Positions 1-7,184 of a DNA stretch of 7,184 nucleotides are shown here, piece after piece; positions within the stretch are counted from its first letter, which is position 1, and every line of letters begins with the position of its first letter. The DNA comes from Alphaproteobacteria bacterium. GTDB lineage: Bacteria > Pseudomonadota > Alphaproteobacteria > ATCC43930 > CGMCC-115725. The notes under the pieces were generated by a model. The model was not told the origin of the DNA, did not search any database, and saw nothing but the letters and a program-made list of their open reading frames with translations. The position numbers and the translations under genes are program-made. The stretch spans positions 1 to 7,184 of the forward strand of contig JASHUX010000331.1 in NCBI GenBank assembly GCA_030039775.1, given 5' to 3'.

Positions 1-2063
1 TTGGTGATTTTGATCATCGGATTGACGGCGGGACCAGCCGTGTCCTTATACGGATCGCCGACCGTGTCGCCGGTCACGGCGGCCTTGTGCGCGTCCGAGC
101 CCTTGCCGCCGTAATTGCCTTCTTCGATGTATTTCTTGGCATTGTCCCAGGCGCCGCCGCCCGACGTCATCGAGATGGCGACGAACAGGCCGGTAACGAT
201 GGTGCCCAACAGCATCGCGCCCAGCGCGGCGAACGCCGCCGCCTGACCGCCGATCGCCCAGATGATAAGATAGAGCACGATCGGGGCCAGCACCGGCAAC
301 AGCGATGGGACGATCATCTCCCGGATCGCGGCCTTGGTCAGCAGGTCGACGGCCTTGCCGTAATCCGGCTTGCCGGTGCCCTCCATGATGCCTTTGATCT
401 CTTTGAACTGCCGCCGCACCTCGATGACGATGCCGCCGGCGGCACGGCCCACCGCCGTCATGCCGAGCGCGCCGAACAGGTAAGGCAGCAGACCGCCGAT
501 GAACAAGCCGATCACCACGTAGGGATTCTGCAAGGTGAACTCGACCTGCAGATTCGGGAAGAAGTGGTGAAGGTCCTGGGTGTAGGCCGCGAACAGCACC
601 AACGAGGCGAGGCCCGCCGAGCCGATCGCATAACCCTTGGTCACCGCCTTGGTGGTGTTGCCGACCGCATCGAGCGCGTCGGTGAACTTGCGCACTTCCT
701 TCGGCAGTTCCGACATCTCGGCGATGCCGCCGGCGTTGTCGGTGACCGGGCCGTACGCGTCGAGCGCCACGATCATGCCCGCCAGCGCCAGCATCGTCGT
801 CACCGCGATCGCGATGCCGAACAAGCCCGCGATCAGGAACGTGACGATGATGCCCGCCGCGATCACGATCACGGGCGCCGCGGTCGCTTCCATCGACACC
901 GCGAGGCCTTGGATCACGTTCGTCCCGTGGCCCGTGGTAGAGCTGGTCGCGATGCTGCGCACTGGACGATAGGCGGTCGAGGTGTAGTACTCGGTGATGA
1001 CGACGAGGAGACCCGTCACCGCGAGACCGACCAGGCAACAAATAAAAAGGCTCGTGCCGGTGACCGCCATGCCGCCAACGACCGGGATCGTGGTATTGAA
1101 GCCGATCAGCCACTGGACGACCCCCGCGATCAGGATCGCCGATAGGATTCCGGCAACGATCAGGCCCTTATACAAGGCGCCCATGATGTTCTCACTGGCG
1201 CCGAGCCGGACGAAAAACGTGCCGACCACCGACGCGAGGATGCAGACCGCGCCGATCACCAGCGGAATACCCATCATCACGTCGCGCGCCGCGCCCTCGA
1301 AAAAGATCGCGGCGAGCAGCATAGTCGCGACGACGGTGACGGCGTAGGTCTCGAAGAGATCGGCCGCCATACCGGCGCAATCGCCGACATTGTCGCCGAC
1401 ATTGTCGGCGATCACGGCGGGATTGCGGGGATCGTCCTCGGGAATACCCGCTTCGACCTTGCCGACCAGATCGGCGCCGACATCGGCGCCCTTGGTGAAG
1501 ATGCCGCCACCGAGACGGGCGAAGATCGAGATCAGCGACGCGCCGAAGCTGAGCGCCACCAGGGCGTTGAGGATCGGCCGCGGATTGTCGAGCGGCAAGG
1601 TTGCGCGCAGGAAATAGTAATAGAGGGAGACGCCGAGCAGCCCGAGACCGACGACGAGCAATCCCGTCACCGCGCCCGCTTTGAAAGCGAGGCCGAGACC
1701 CGCCGCCAGGCCGCCGCGCGCCGCTTGCGCGGTGCGGACATTGGCGCGCACCGACACGTTCATGCCGATATAGCCGGCCGCGGCGGACAAGCAGGCCCCG
1801 ATCGCGAAGCCGACACCGGTCCGCCAGCCCAGCGCGAACAGCAGAATCAGGAAAATGACGACGCCAACGATGGCAACGGTGCGGTATTGCCGGTTGAGAT
1901 AGGCGCGGGCGCCCTCCTGCACCGCGGCTGCGATCTGTTGCATGCGCTCGGTGCCGGCGTTGGCGGCCAGCACGGCGCGGCTGGTGAAGATGCCGTACAG
2001 CAAGGCCAGCACGCCGCCGGCGACAACAACCCAATAGGCAATCTGCATTTTTTCGAACCCCAT
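1..2063 (-). CDS. hppA: Membrane-bound proton-translocating pyrophosphatase, K+-independent type (3' end cut by window edge)
   Basis: This integral-membrane pump hydrolyses cytoplasmic pyrophosphate and moves protons across the membrane. The frame is open with no stop or frameshift for 687 codons. Bacterial family members are usually somewhat longer, so a short C-terminal tail lies beyond the window. Family motifs are intact: the pyrophosphate-binding [11 protein letters not shown] at residues 194-204, the acidic DNVGDNVGD repeat at 220-228, STTGHGTN near 376-383, and [10 protein letters not shown] at 669-678 near the end. Many hydrophobic helices are visible, the first at about residues 7-24. 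GNTTKA at 468-473 carries lysine (K472) where K+-dependent enzymes have alanine, which predicts the K+-independent class. The start is ambiguous: ATG at 2063, or an in-frame ATG at 2048 (residue 6). Neither has a good ribosome-binding site. The gene follows thiL after 98 nt and may have its own promoter. Confidence 0.96.
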   Translation of the reverse strand, partial: MGFEKMQIAYWVVVAGGVLALLYGIFTSRAVLAANAGTERMQQIAAAVQEGARAYLNRQYRTVAIVGVVIFLILLFALGWRTGVGFAIGACLSAAAGYIGMNVSVRANVRTAQAARGGLAAGLGLAFKAGAVTGLLVVGLGLLGVSLYYYFLRATLPLDNPRPILNALVALSFGASLISIFARLGGGIFTKGADVGADLVGKVEAGIPEDDPRNPAVIADNVGDNVGDCAGMAADLFETYAVTVVATMLLAAIFFEGAARDVMMGIPLVIGAVCILASVVGTFFVRLGASENIMGALYKGLIVAGILSAILIAGVVQWLIGFNTTIPVVGGMAVTGTSLFICCLVGLAVTGLLVVITEYYTSTAYRPVRSIATSSTTGHGTNVIQGLAVSMEATAAPVIVIAAGIIVTFLIAGLFGIAIAVTTMLALAGMIVALDAYGPVTDNAGGIAEMSELPKEVRKFTDALDAVGNTTKAVTKGYAIGSAGLASLVLFAAYTQDLHHFFPNLQVEFTLQNPYVVIGLFIGGLLPYLFGALGMTAVGRAAGGIVIEVRRQFKEIKGIMEGTGKPDYGKAVDLLTKAAIREMIVPSLLPVLAPIVLYLIIWAIGGQAAAFAALGAMLLGTIVTGLFVAISMTSGGGAWDNAKKYIEEGNYGGKGSDAHKAAVTGDTVGDPYKDTAGPAVNPMIKIT

Positions 2064-2078
2064 TTTCTTGGAAGGTCG

Positions 2079-2106
2079 GGGGCGAGCCCCGCCGCAAAGT
2101 CGGCGG
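2079..2106 (-). other. Two overlapping GC-rich hairpins in the hppA leader / thiL trailer
   Basis: In the thiL-hppA gap, a perfect 6-bp inverted repeat (positions 2089-2094 against 2101-2106, 6-nt loop) lies next to a second one (2079-2082 against 2087-2090, 4-nt loop). They share two bases, so both cannot form at full length. Neither is followed by a T-tract in the transcribed direction, so a classical intrinsic terminator is not supported. They could mark the end of the thiL mRNA, act in the hppA leader, or be chance in GC-rich DNA. Confidence 0.3.
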
Positions 2107-2135
2107 ACCATGCCAGAAGAAGAACGGTCAGGCAA
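2107..2135 (-). promoter_or_regulatory. Weak candidate promoter for hppA
   Basis: Reading toward hppA, TTGCCT (2135-2130) and CATGGT (2112-2107) are separated by 17 nt. They match the sigma-70 consensus at 4/6 and 3/6 positions. Transcription would start near 2100, giving a leader of about 40 nt that contains the adjacent hairpins. The -10 match is poor, so this is only the best candidate found by eye in the largest intergenic gap. Confidence 0.2.
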
Positions 2136-2161
2136 CCCGGCGCAAAGGGAACTGATTCGGC

Positions 2162-3127
2162 TCAAAAATGGCGATAACCGGCCTTTGTCAGGGTCATCAA
2201 TTCGCCGCCGCCATCCAACACCGTTATCCTCCGCCCGCGCTCGATGCGGCCGATTTCGGTGACCGGAAGCCGCGCCAGCTTCTTTCGGGCCGAGGCGGGA
2301 GCGGTAAACAGGATTTCGTAATCGTCGCCGCCGGTCAGGATGGTTTCGAGCAGCGACGGATCGGCACTGAGCGCGGCGCGCACCGCCGCCGACAACGGCA
2401 ACCGCGCCGTTTCGAGAACCGCCGCCACCTTCGACGCCGCGCAGAGATGGCCGAGATCGGCGACCAGCCCGTCGGAAACGTCCATCGCCGCCGAGGCGAG
2501 GCCGATCAGTCTGCGGCCCAAGTCCAGACGCGGCTGCGGCAGGCGATAGCGGTCGGCCAGAAATTCCCGGTGCGCTTTCCCACGGACGACGGATTTCCGT
2601 TTGAGCACCAATAGGCCAAGCGCCGCGTCGCCGAGCGTGCCGGACATGTAGAGCGTATCCCCTGCCCGCGCGCCGCTGCGCAGCGGCGCCGTGCCTTTAC
2701 CGATGCGGCCAATCGCTGTCACCGACAAGGTCGTGGCGCCGTCGGTGCGGACGCTGTCGCCGCCTAAGAGCACAATGCCGAATGCCTGCTGATCGGCCGC
2801 AAGGCCCGCCGAAAATTGCTTGAGCCAGGTCTCGTCGTGCGCCGCGGTCAGCGCCGTGGTCAGGAGATAGCCCACCGGCTCGGCGCCCTTGGCCGCGAGG
2901 TCCGATAGGTTCACGCGCAACAGTTTCTGCGCCACTTGGCGCGGCGGATCGGACGGAAAGAAGTGAACGCCCGCGACGATGGCGTCGGTCTTCAGCACAT
3001 ATTGCGTGCCGCGCGGCCCGTCGATCAGTGCGACGTCGTCGGTGAGGCCGAGAGCGCCCGGTCCAGCCAGCGGCGCGAAGAAGCGCGCGATGCGCTGAAA
3101 CTCATCGAGGCGAGGCGGCTTCGCCAT
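2162..3127 (-). CDS. thiL: Thiamine-monophosphate kinase
   Basis: ThiL phosphorylates thiamine monophosphate with ATP to give thiamine diphosphate, the active cofactor, in the cytoplasm. The 321-residue product has the usual family length and motif order. The metal-binding [10 protein letters not shown] is at residues 27-36 and [11 protein letters not shown] at 46-56. These are followed by [52 protein letters not shown] and, near the C-terminus, [11 protein letters not shown]. The ATG at 3127 gives the normal family N-terminus (an [16 protein letters not shown] segment). An in-frame GTG at 3160 would add 11 atypical residues and lengthen the overlap with nusB. Even with the shorter start, the gene overlaps the 3' end of nusB by 26 nt. 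No good Shine-Dalgarno is visible, so translation is probably coupled to nusB. Confidence 0.95.
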   Translation of the reverse strand: MAKPPRLDEFQRIARFFAPLAGPGALGLTDDVALIDGPRGTQYVLKTDAIVAGVHFFPSDPPRQVAQKLLRVNLSDLAAKGAEPVGYLLTTALTAAHDETWLKQFSAGLAADQQAFGIVLLGGDSVRTDGATTLSVTAIGRIGKGTAPLRSGARAGDTLYMSGTLGDAALGLLVLKRKSVVRGKAHREFLADRYRLPQPRLDLGRRLIGLASAAMDVSDGLVADLGHLCAASKVAAVLETARLPLSAAVRAALSADPSLLETILTGGDDYEILFTAPASARKKLARLPVTEIGRIERGRRITVLDGGGELMTLTKAGYRHF

Positions 3128-3590
3128 CGAATTCGCTGGCGCGCAACCGGTGAGCGACACGGTCGAGCACGCCGTTCACCAGCTTCGGTTCCTTGCCGGA
3201 AAAGAAGGCATGGGCGATGTCGAGATATTCGTTCAGCACGACGCGCGCCGGAATTTCGAGCCTCGCCAGGAGCTCATAAGCGCCGGCGCAAAGCACCGCG
3301 CGTAGCACGACCTCGAGCCGCGCCAACGTCCAATCCGGCGCCAGCATCTCGTCGAGCAGCGCGTCGAGATCGTCCCGGTTCGCGATGACGCCATGCACGA
3401 TGTCGGTGAACAGCGCGTCGTCCGCCTCGCCGAATCCCTCCTCGTCCTCGCCGCGCTCGCGCAGCTCCGCGATGACGGTTTCGGCAGGCGTGTCGTTCAG
3501 ATCGATCTGATAGAGCGCCTGCACCGCCGCGAGCCGGGCGAGACTGCGCCTGATGGTGCCGCCCGCTCCGTGCGGCTCATCTTCGCTCAT
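3102..3590 (-). CDS. nusB: Transcription antitermination factor NusB
   Basis: NusB is a small all-helical RNA-binding protein. With NusE (ribosomal protein S10) it binds boxA in rRNA leaders and supports antitermination. The 162-residue product shows the family signature RRSLARLAAVQALYQIDL at about residues 14-31, LFTDIVHGVIANRDDLD in the middle and KLVNGVLDRVAHRLR near the C-terminus. The acidic stretch around residues 45-57 (ERGEDEEGFGEADD) is a loop-like insertion of the sort common in alphaproteobacterial homologues. The start codon overlaps the ribH stop in an ATGA arrangement (4 nt), which points to translational coupling. The 3' end overlaps thiL. The ribH-nusB-thiL order is conserved across many proteobacteria. 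Confidence 0.96.
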   Translation of the reverse strand: MSEDEPHGAGGTIRRSLARLAAVQALYQIDLNDTPAETVIAELRERGEDEEGFGEADDALFTDIVHGVIANRDDLDALLDEMLAPDWTLARLEVVLRAVLCAGAYELLARLEIPARVVLNEYLDIAHAFFSGKEPKLVNGVLDRVAHRLRASEFDGEAASPR

Positions 3591-4030
3591 GGCGTGCCGA
3601 GGGCGTAGCGGCGCTTGAGATCGACCATCGCGAGGCAGGCGCGCACCGCCTCGCCGCCTTTATTTTTCTTATCGACGCGCGCGCGCGCCAACGCCTGAGC
3701 CTCGTTCTCGACCGTGAGCACGCCGAAACCGATGGCGAGCCTCTCGCGCAGCGCCAGATCCTGCAAGCCCCGCGCACATTCGGCGCAGATCAGATCGTAA
3801 TGGCTGGTCTCGCCCCGGATCACGCAGCCGAGCGCGACATAGCCGTCGAAGCCCTGCCGCGACAGATGCGCGAATTGGACCGCCGCCGGGATCTCGAACG
3901 CGCCCGGTACCGTGACGCGCTCGAACACGACGCCGGCGCGCTCCAGCTCTGCGGTCGCGCCGCGCAGCAGCTCGTCGGCGATGTGCGTGTAGTAACGCGC
4001 CTCGACCAACAGAATCCGCGTCGCCGCCAT
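3587..4030 (-). CDS. ribH: 6,7-dimethyl-8-ribityllumazine synthase
   Basis: RibH condenses 5-amino-6-ribitylaminouracil with 3,4-dihydroxy-2-butanone 4-phosphate to give the lumazine precursor of riboflavin. The 147-residue length is normal for a single-domain lumazine synthase, which assembles into pentamers or 60-mer capsids. Visible motifs are EARYYTHIADELLRGA (residues 10-25, with the aromatic that stacks on the pyrimidine), VPGAFEIP (41-48), and GCVIRGETSHYD (68-79), which holds the catalytic histidine H77. These are followed by FGVLTVENEAQALARA. The gene starts 2 nt after the TAA of the upstream ribB-type gene and ends in a 4-nt overlap with nusB. One copy is present here. Some alphaproteobacteria carry a second ribH elsewhere, which this window cannot address. 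Confidence 0.97.
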   Translation of the reverse strand: MAATRILLVEARYYTHIADELLRGATAELERAGVVFERVTVPGAFEIPAAVQFAHLSRQGFDGYVALGCVIRGETSHYDLICAECARGLQDLALRERLAIGFGVLTVENEAQALARARVDKKNKGGEAVRACLAMVDLKRRYALGTP

Positions 4031-4032
4031 GA

Positions 4033-5151
4033 TTACGCGTCCGGCTTGTCGATCGGCTGCCGCCCCGCGACGCGCAGGCCGTACCCCTCGAGACCGATGA
4101 TGGTATGATCCGTGTTCGACAACAGGATCATTTCGTGCACGCCGAGATCGATCAGGATTTGCGCGCCGATGCCGTAATCGCGGAGCGCGCCGGAGGCGGG
4201 CGGCGTGGCGACGATCAGCTCATGGGCGCGGGTCGTGAAATTCGACGGCATCGGCTCGCGCAGCACCACGACGACGCCGCGCCCCACCTTCGCGACCGCC
4301 TCGAAAGAAGCGCGGAGCATGCCGGCGCGGCCGCTTTTCACGTTGCCGAACATGTCGTCCAGCATGTTCATCGCGTGCATGCGCACCAGAACCGGCGCGG
4401 GTCCGGTGACGTCGCCCTTCACGAACGCGAGATGCTCCACGTTGCTGACGCGATTATTGTAGATCAGCATACGAAACGTGCCGCCGAACAGCGTCTCAAA
4501 GGGCTGATCGAAGGTACGCTCGACGGTGCGGTCGTGACGCCGCCGATAAGCGATGAGATCAGCGATGGTCGCGATCTTGAGGCCGTGGAACTGCGCGAAG
4601 GCGATCAAGTCCTCACGCCGCGCCATGGTGCCGTCGTCGTTCATGATCTCGCAGATCACGCCCGACGGATTGAGCCCCGCGAGCCGCGCAATATCGACCG
4701 CGGCCTCGGTGTGACCGGTACGGACCAGCACGCCGCCGTCGCGTGCCATCAGCGGAAAGACATGGCCCGGGATGACGATGTCGGCCGGCCCTTTGGTCGG
4801 GTCGATCGCGACCGAGACGGTGCGTGCGCGGTCCGACGCGGAAATGCCTGTGGTGACGCCGTCGCGCGCCTCGATCGAAACAGTGAACGCGGTCTGAAGC
4901 CGGGACGCGTTGGCCTGCGACATCAGCTTGAGATCGAGTTGCTGCACGCGCTCTTTGGTCAGGGCGAGGCAGATCAGGCCGCGACCGTGCTTGGCCATGA
5001 AGTTGATCGCGTCGGGCGTCGCCATCTGCGCCGGAATCACGAGGTCGCCTTCATTCTCGCGATCCTCGTCGTCGACGAGAATGAACATGCGGCCGTTGCG
5101 CGCCTCTTCGATGATCTCTTCGATCGGCGATATCACCTCGACGAAGCTCAC
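4033..5151 (-). CDS. ribBX: 3,4-dihydroxy-2-butanone-4-phosphate synthase with a degenerate GTP cyclohydrolase II-like domain (RibBX type)
   Basis: The N-terminal domain (residues 1 to about 208) converts ribulose 5-phosphate to 3,4-dihydroxy-2-butanone 4-phosphate plus formate. Its active-site motifs are complete: [10 protein letters not shown] (27-36), [12 protein letters not shown] (97-108), PGHVFPL (128-134), [11 protein letters not shown] (140-150) and NDDGTMAR (171-178). The C-terminal domain (about 215-372) has the GTP cyclohydrolase II fold outline, for example [17 protein letters not shown] (243-259). However, the three zinc cysteines of the active family align with N262, S273 and R275, and the catalytic GRxIGL segment is replaced by PMPSNF (300-305). 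It is therefore predicted to lack cyclohydrolase activity, as described for RibBX variants in Proteobacteria. The start is a GTG overlapping the ribE TGA by 4 nt, with a good ribosome-binding site. Many annotation pipelines would label it ribBA or ribB. Confidence 0.93.
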   Translation of the reverse strand: MSFVEVISPIEEIIEEARNGRMFILVDDEDRENEGDLVIPAQMATPDAINFMAKHGRGLICLALTKERVQQLDLKLMSQANASRLQTAFTVSIEARDGVTTGISASDRARTVSVAIDPTKGPADIVIPGHVFPLMARDGGVLVRTGHTEAAVDIARLAGLNPSGVICEIMNDDGTMARREDLIAFAQFHGLKIATIADLIAYRRRHDRTVERTFDQPFETLFGGTFRMLIYNNRVSNVEHLAFVKGDVTGPAPVLVRMHAMNMLDDMFGNVKSGRAGMLRASFEAVAKVGRGVVVVLREPMPSNFTTRAHELIVATPPASGALRDYGIGAQILIDLGVHEMILLSNTDHTIIGLEGYGLRVAGRQPIDKPDA

Positions 5152-5741
5152 GCGATGTCCTTCCCGACGAGCCGCGACAGGTAGCGCGCGATCAAATCGA
5201 TTTCGAGATTGACGCGGTCACCGGGTTGGAGCGCGCCGAGTGTCGTCTCCCGTTGCGTATGCGGAATAACGTTGATGCCGAAACGATTGCCGTCGACCTC
5301 GTTGACGGTCAGCGACACGCCGTCGATCGCGACCGCCCCTTTCGACGCGATCGCCCGCTCGTATTCCTGCGGCACTTCGAAGACGAGGCGGAGCGAATCC
5401 CCTTCCGGACGGCGTGCGATCAGCGTCGCCACCGTGTCGACATGGCCGGTGAGAAGATGACCGCCCAATTCGTCGCCCATTTTGAGCGCGCGCTCGAGAT
5501 TGATCTGCGTGCCCGCGCGCCAGGCGCCGGCGGTGGAGCGGGCCAGCGTCTCGGCGGAAGCGTCGACCGAAAAACTGTCGTTCCCCTTCTCGACCACGGT
5601 CAGGCACGGACCGGAGCATGCAATCGACGCGCCGATCGCGATATCGCCCATCGGATAACGAGTCGCGATCGTATACCGCGTGTCGCCGCGCTTCTCGACG
5701 GCGCGCACCTGCCCAACATCGGTGATTATGCCGGTGAACAT
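5148..5741 (-). CDS. ribE: Riboflavin synthase (alpha subunit)
   Basis: This enzyme dismutates two 6,7-dimethyl-8-ribityllumazine molecules into riboflavin and 5-amino-6-ribitylaminouracil, the last step of the pathway. The 197-residue protein consists of two tandem lumazine-binding barrel repeats. The first runs from MFTGIITDVGQV (1-12) through SGPCLTVV (43-50) and FSVDASAETL. The second runs from NLERALKMGDELGGHLLTGH (81-100) through IDGVSLTVNEVDG and ends at LIARYLSRLV. The start at 5741 is chosen because MFTGII is the near-invariant family N-terminus. The frame is open upstream but encodes ribD antisense-frame peptide unlike the family. It begins 11 nt after the ribD stop and overlaps the next gene by 4 nt (GTGA). 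The gene is called ribE or ribC depending on the organism. Confidence 0.97.
   Translation of the reverse strand: MFTGIITDVGQVRAVEKRGDTRYTIATRYPMGDIAIGASIACSGPCLTVVEKGNDSFSVDASAETLARSTAGAWRAGTQINLERALKMGDELGGHLLTGHVDTVATLIARRPEGDSLRLVFEVPQEYERAIASKGAVAIDGVSLTVNEVDGNRFGINVIPHTQRETTLGALQPGDRVNLEIDLIARYLSRLVGKDIA
5152..5165 (-). promoter_or_regulatory. Ribosome-binding site for the ribB-type gene, inside the ribE 3' end
   Basis: The purine-rich GGGAAGGA (5165-5158 on the minus strand) lies 6 nt before the GTG at 5151. It is the clearest Shine-Dalgarno seen by eye among the operon starts. It supports GTG, rather than a later ATG, as the start, and it sits within the last codons of ribE. Confidence 0.55.
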
Positions 5742-5752
5742 GCCCCGATAAG

Positions 5753-6847
5753 TTAAGGCCGGCGCCTCAAGGTTTCCAGTACATCCTCGCCGACCGGTTC
5801 GACCGTTAACCGTTCGAAGCGCGGGATTTCCGACAATTTTTGGACGCCGAGCGCCGCGACGGCGCCGATGCCGTCGCCGCCGATCGCGGCCGGCGCATGA
5901 AACCACGCGAGACGGTCGACCAGGTCGCGGCGGAGCAGACCCGCCGCCAGCCCCGCGCCGCCTTCGACCAGAAGCCGGGTGAGGCCCCGCTTGCCCAGCA
6001 CCCGAAGCACCGCCGCGAGATCGAGACCTTCATCCGTCCCCGGCAATTCGATCAGCTCGACACCGGCGGTGCGGAAACCGTCATGCCGCGCCGTGTCGCC
6101 GCCGGTGCGCGTCACGATCCAGGTCCTGTTCCGGGACGCGTCGGCGACCAGGCGCGCCGTCAGCGGCAAACGCAAACCCGGGTCGACGACGATGCGCGCG
6201 GGATGCCGGTCAGCCATGCCGGGAAGTCGGCACGTCAGTTCTGGATCGTCGGCGGCCGCCGTGCCGACGCCGATCATCACCGCGTCATGCGCCGCGCGCA
6301 GCAGGTGAGCGCGACGTCTTGCCGCCTCGCCGGTGATCCAGCGACTTTCGCCCGACGCCATCGCGATCTTGCCGTCGAGCGTGGTCGCGAGCTTCAGCGT
6401 CACGAGCGGCCGTCCGCTCGCGGTGCGTAAGAAAAAACCGGCATTGAGCTCGGCCGCCTCGGCGGCGCCAATGCCAATGTCGACTGCGATTCCGGCGCCG
6501 CGCAACAGCGCGAAGCCCGCGCCGTCGACGCGCGGGTCCGGGTCCGCCGTGGCGGCAACGACACGCGCGACACCCGCGGCAATGACTGCGTCGGCGCAAG
6601 GCGGCGTCTTGCCGTGATGGCTGCACGGCTCGAGCGTCGTGTAGAGCGTGGCGCCGTCGGCCAGCGTGCCGGCACGATCGAGCGCCTCGGTTTCGGCGTG
6701 CGGCCGCCCCCCCGGCTGGGTCCAGCCGCGCCCGACCACGCGGCCATCCTTGGCGATGACGCAGCCGACCGCCGGGTTGGGCCAGACACGGCCCAATCCG
6801 CGCCGCGCCAACGCCAGCGCCGCGTTCATGTGCTGAAGGTCACTCAT
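5753..6847 (-). CDS. ribD: Bifunctional diaminohydroxyphosphoribosylaminopyrimidine deaminase / 5-amino-6-(5-phosphoribosylamino)uracil reductase
   Basis: RibD performs the second and third steps of the GTP branch of riboflavin synthesis: zinc-dependent deamination of the pyrimidine, then NADPH-dependent reduction of the ribosyl side chain. The 364-residue length matches the family. The N-terminal deaminase domain (about 1-140) shows NPAVGCVI (24-31) and the zinc and catalytic residues H50 and E52 in HAE, plus C75 and C84 in the EPCSHHGKTPPC motif (73-84). The reductase domain (about 145-364) shows RPLVTLKLATTLDGKIA (146-162), SRWITG (168-173), GVGTAAADDP (193-202) and LLVEGGAGLAAGLL near residue 295. 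The start at 6847 gives the expected N-terminus. An in-frame ATG at residue 7 is a possible alternative, and neither has a clear Shine-Dalgarno. The gene lies 24 nt downstream of nrdR and 11 nt upstream of ribE. Confidence 0.97.
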   Translation of the reverse strand: MSDLQHMNAALALARRGLGRVWPNPAVGCVIAKDGRVVGRGWTQPGGRPHAETEALDRAGTLADGATLYTTLEPCSHHGKTPPCADAVIAAGVARVVAATADPDPRVDGAGFALLRGAGIAVDIGIGAAEAAELNAGFFLRTASGRPLVTLKLATTLDGKIAMASGESRWITGEAARRRAHLLRAAHDAVMIGVGTAAADDPELTCRLPGMADRHPARIVVDPGLRLPLTARLVADASRNRTWIVTRTGGDTARHDGFRTAGVELIELPGTDEGLDLAAVLRVLGKRGLTRLLVEGGAGLAAGLLRRDLVDRLAWFHAPAAIGGDGIGAVAALGVQKLSEIPRFERLTVEPVGEDVLETLRRRP

Positions 6848-6871
6848 GCTGCGACGCGCGGGCGCGGGCGA

Positions 6872-7184
6872 TCAGTCGTCCCCGTCCGCGGCGATGCGGC
6901 CGACGAACTCGCCGAAATCCTTGGCCTCGCGGAAATTGCGATAGACCGAGGCGAAACGGATATAGGCGACCTGGTCGAGCGTCGCCAATGCCTCCATCAC
7001 ATGCTCGCCGATCAGGTCGCTCGGGATATCCGGCTCGCCCGAGCTTTCGAGCTGGCGAACGATCGAGTTGATCATCCGCTCGACCCGCTCCGGCTCGACC
7101 GGCCGCTTGCGGATCGCGACATAGATCGAGCGCGCGAGCTTATCGCGATCAAACGGCTCGCGCTGACCGTTCTTCTTGACCACG
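6872..7184 (-). CDS. nrdR: Transcriptional repressor NrdR, C-terminal part (5' end beyond window edge)
   Basis: NrdR is the nucleotide-sensing repressor of ribonucleotide reductase genes; it binds NrdR boxes when dATP is bound to its ATP-cone. The 103 visible residues are the ATP-cone domain and C-terminal tail. Signature segments are [20 protein letters not shown] at the visible start, [32 protein letters not shown] and [19 protein letters not shown]. Roughly the first 50 residues, which should hold the CxxC-type zinc ribbon DNA-binding domain, lie to the right of the window. The GTG near the edge encodes an internal valine and is not a start. Linkage to ribD is widespread in proteobacteria. 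The adjacent upstream region is not visible, so the operon promoter is outside the window. Confidence 0.96.
   Translation of the reverse strand, partial: VVKKNGQREPFDRDKLARSIYVAIRKRPVEPERVERMINSIVRQLESSGEPDIPSDLIGEHVMEALATLDQVAYIRFASVYRNFREAKDFGEFVGRIAADGDD

Noticed and set aside
87..1145. Long plus-strand open frame antisense to hppA.
   Set aside because: It is rich in Arg, Asp and His with no recognisable motif, and it lies opposite a fully conserved hppA frame. Such mirror frames are expected in GC-rich genes.
1381..1412. Short tandem repeat of a 12-base unit (TCGCCGACATTG-like).
   Set aside because: It encodes the conserved NVGDNVGD active-site repeat of the pyrophosphatase, so protein function explains it.
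46..2097. Alternative minus-strand frames within hppA that are closed by stops and look like separate Arg-rich proteins.
   Set aside because: Translation from 2063 in the correct frame gives an uninterrupted pyrophosphatase with all motifs. The Arg-rich frames are out-of-frame readings of it.
4105..5184. Long plus-strand open frame (about 359 codons) antisense to the ribB-type gene.
   Set aside because: The composition is low-complexity Arg/His/Asp, and the opposite strand encodes a clear enzyme with every family motif. It is a codon-bias shadow.
5742..5906. N-terminal extension of riboflavin synthase using an upstream in-frame start.
   Set aside because: The extension is Arg-rich, overlaps the ribD 3' end and does not resemble the family. 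MFTGII at 5741 is the standard N-terminus.
1..7184. Search for a novel system: mobile elements, CRISPR, toxin-antitoxin, tRNA, riboswitch, unknown cassette.
   Set aside because: Every stretch over 98 nt is accounted for by a recognised core gene on one strand. No direct or terminal repeats, recombinase motifs or RNA gene signatures were seen.

Overview
The window is a GC-rich stretch of chromosome from an alphaproteobacterium. It is most likely from the Hyphomicrobiales (Rhizobiales) or a near relative. This placement is inferred from gene order (nrdR, ribD, ribE, ribB-type gene, ribH, nusB, thiL, hppA), from protein motifs and from the strong G/C third-position bias. No 16S or other direct marker is present. 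All eight genes lie on the minus strand, so transcription runs from high to low coordinates and the window is densely coding.

Layout in transcription order: the C-terminal part of nrdR (5' end off the right edge); ribD, the bifunctional deaminase/reductase; ribE, riboflavin synthase; a RibB protein carrying a degenerate GTP cyclohydrolase II-like tail (RibBX type); ribH, lumazine synthase; nusB; thiL, thiamine-monophosphate kinase; a 98-nt gap; then hppA, a membrane proton-pumping pyrophosphatase whose extreme C-terminus runs off the left edge. From nrdR to thiL the genes are separated by 24 nt or less, or overlap by 4 to 26 nt. This is what a single translationally coupled operon looks like.

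Functionally, ribD, ribE, ribBX and ribH cover the riboflavin pathway except GTP cyclohydrolase II and the intermediate phosphatase. The 3,4-dihydroxy-2-butanone-4-phosphate branch comes from ribBX. RibD makes the pyrimidine partner, RibH condenses the two, and RibE completes the ring. The GTP cyclohydrolase II-like domain has lost the zinc cysteines and the catalytic arginine region, so an active RibA is predicted elsewhere in the genome. NrdR (ribonucleotide reductase repressor), NusB (transcription antitermination) and ThiL (thiamine diphosphate synthesis) are long-standing neighbours of rib genes in proteobacteria. HppA is probably a separate or semi-separate transcription unit and is predicted to be the K+-independent type.

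I found no mobile element, CRISPR array, RNA gene, riboswitch or unknown gene cassette. No gene-free stretch exceeds 98 nt. This is essentially conserved core genome. The observation most worth a second look is the degenerate cyclohydrolase domain, followed by the hairpins and start ambiguity in front of hppA.
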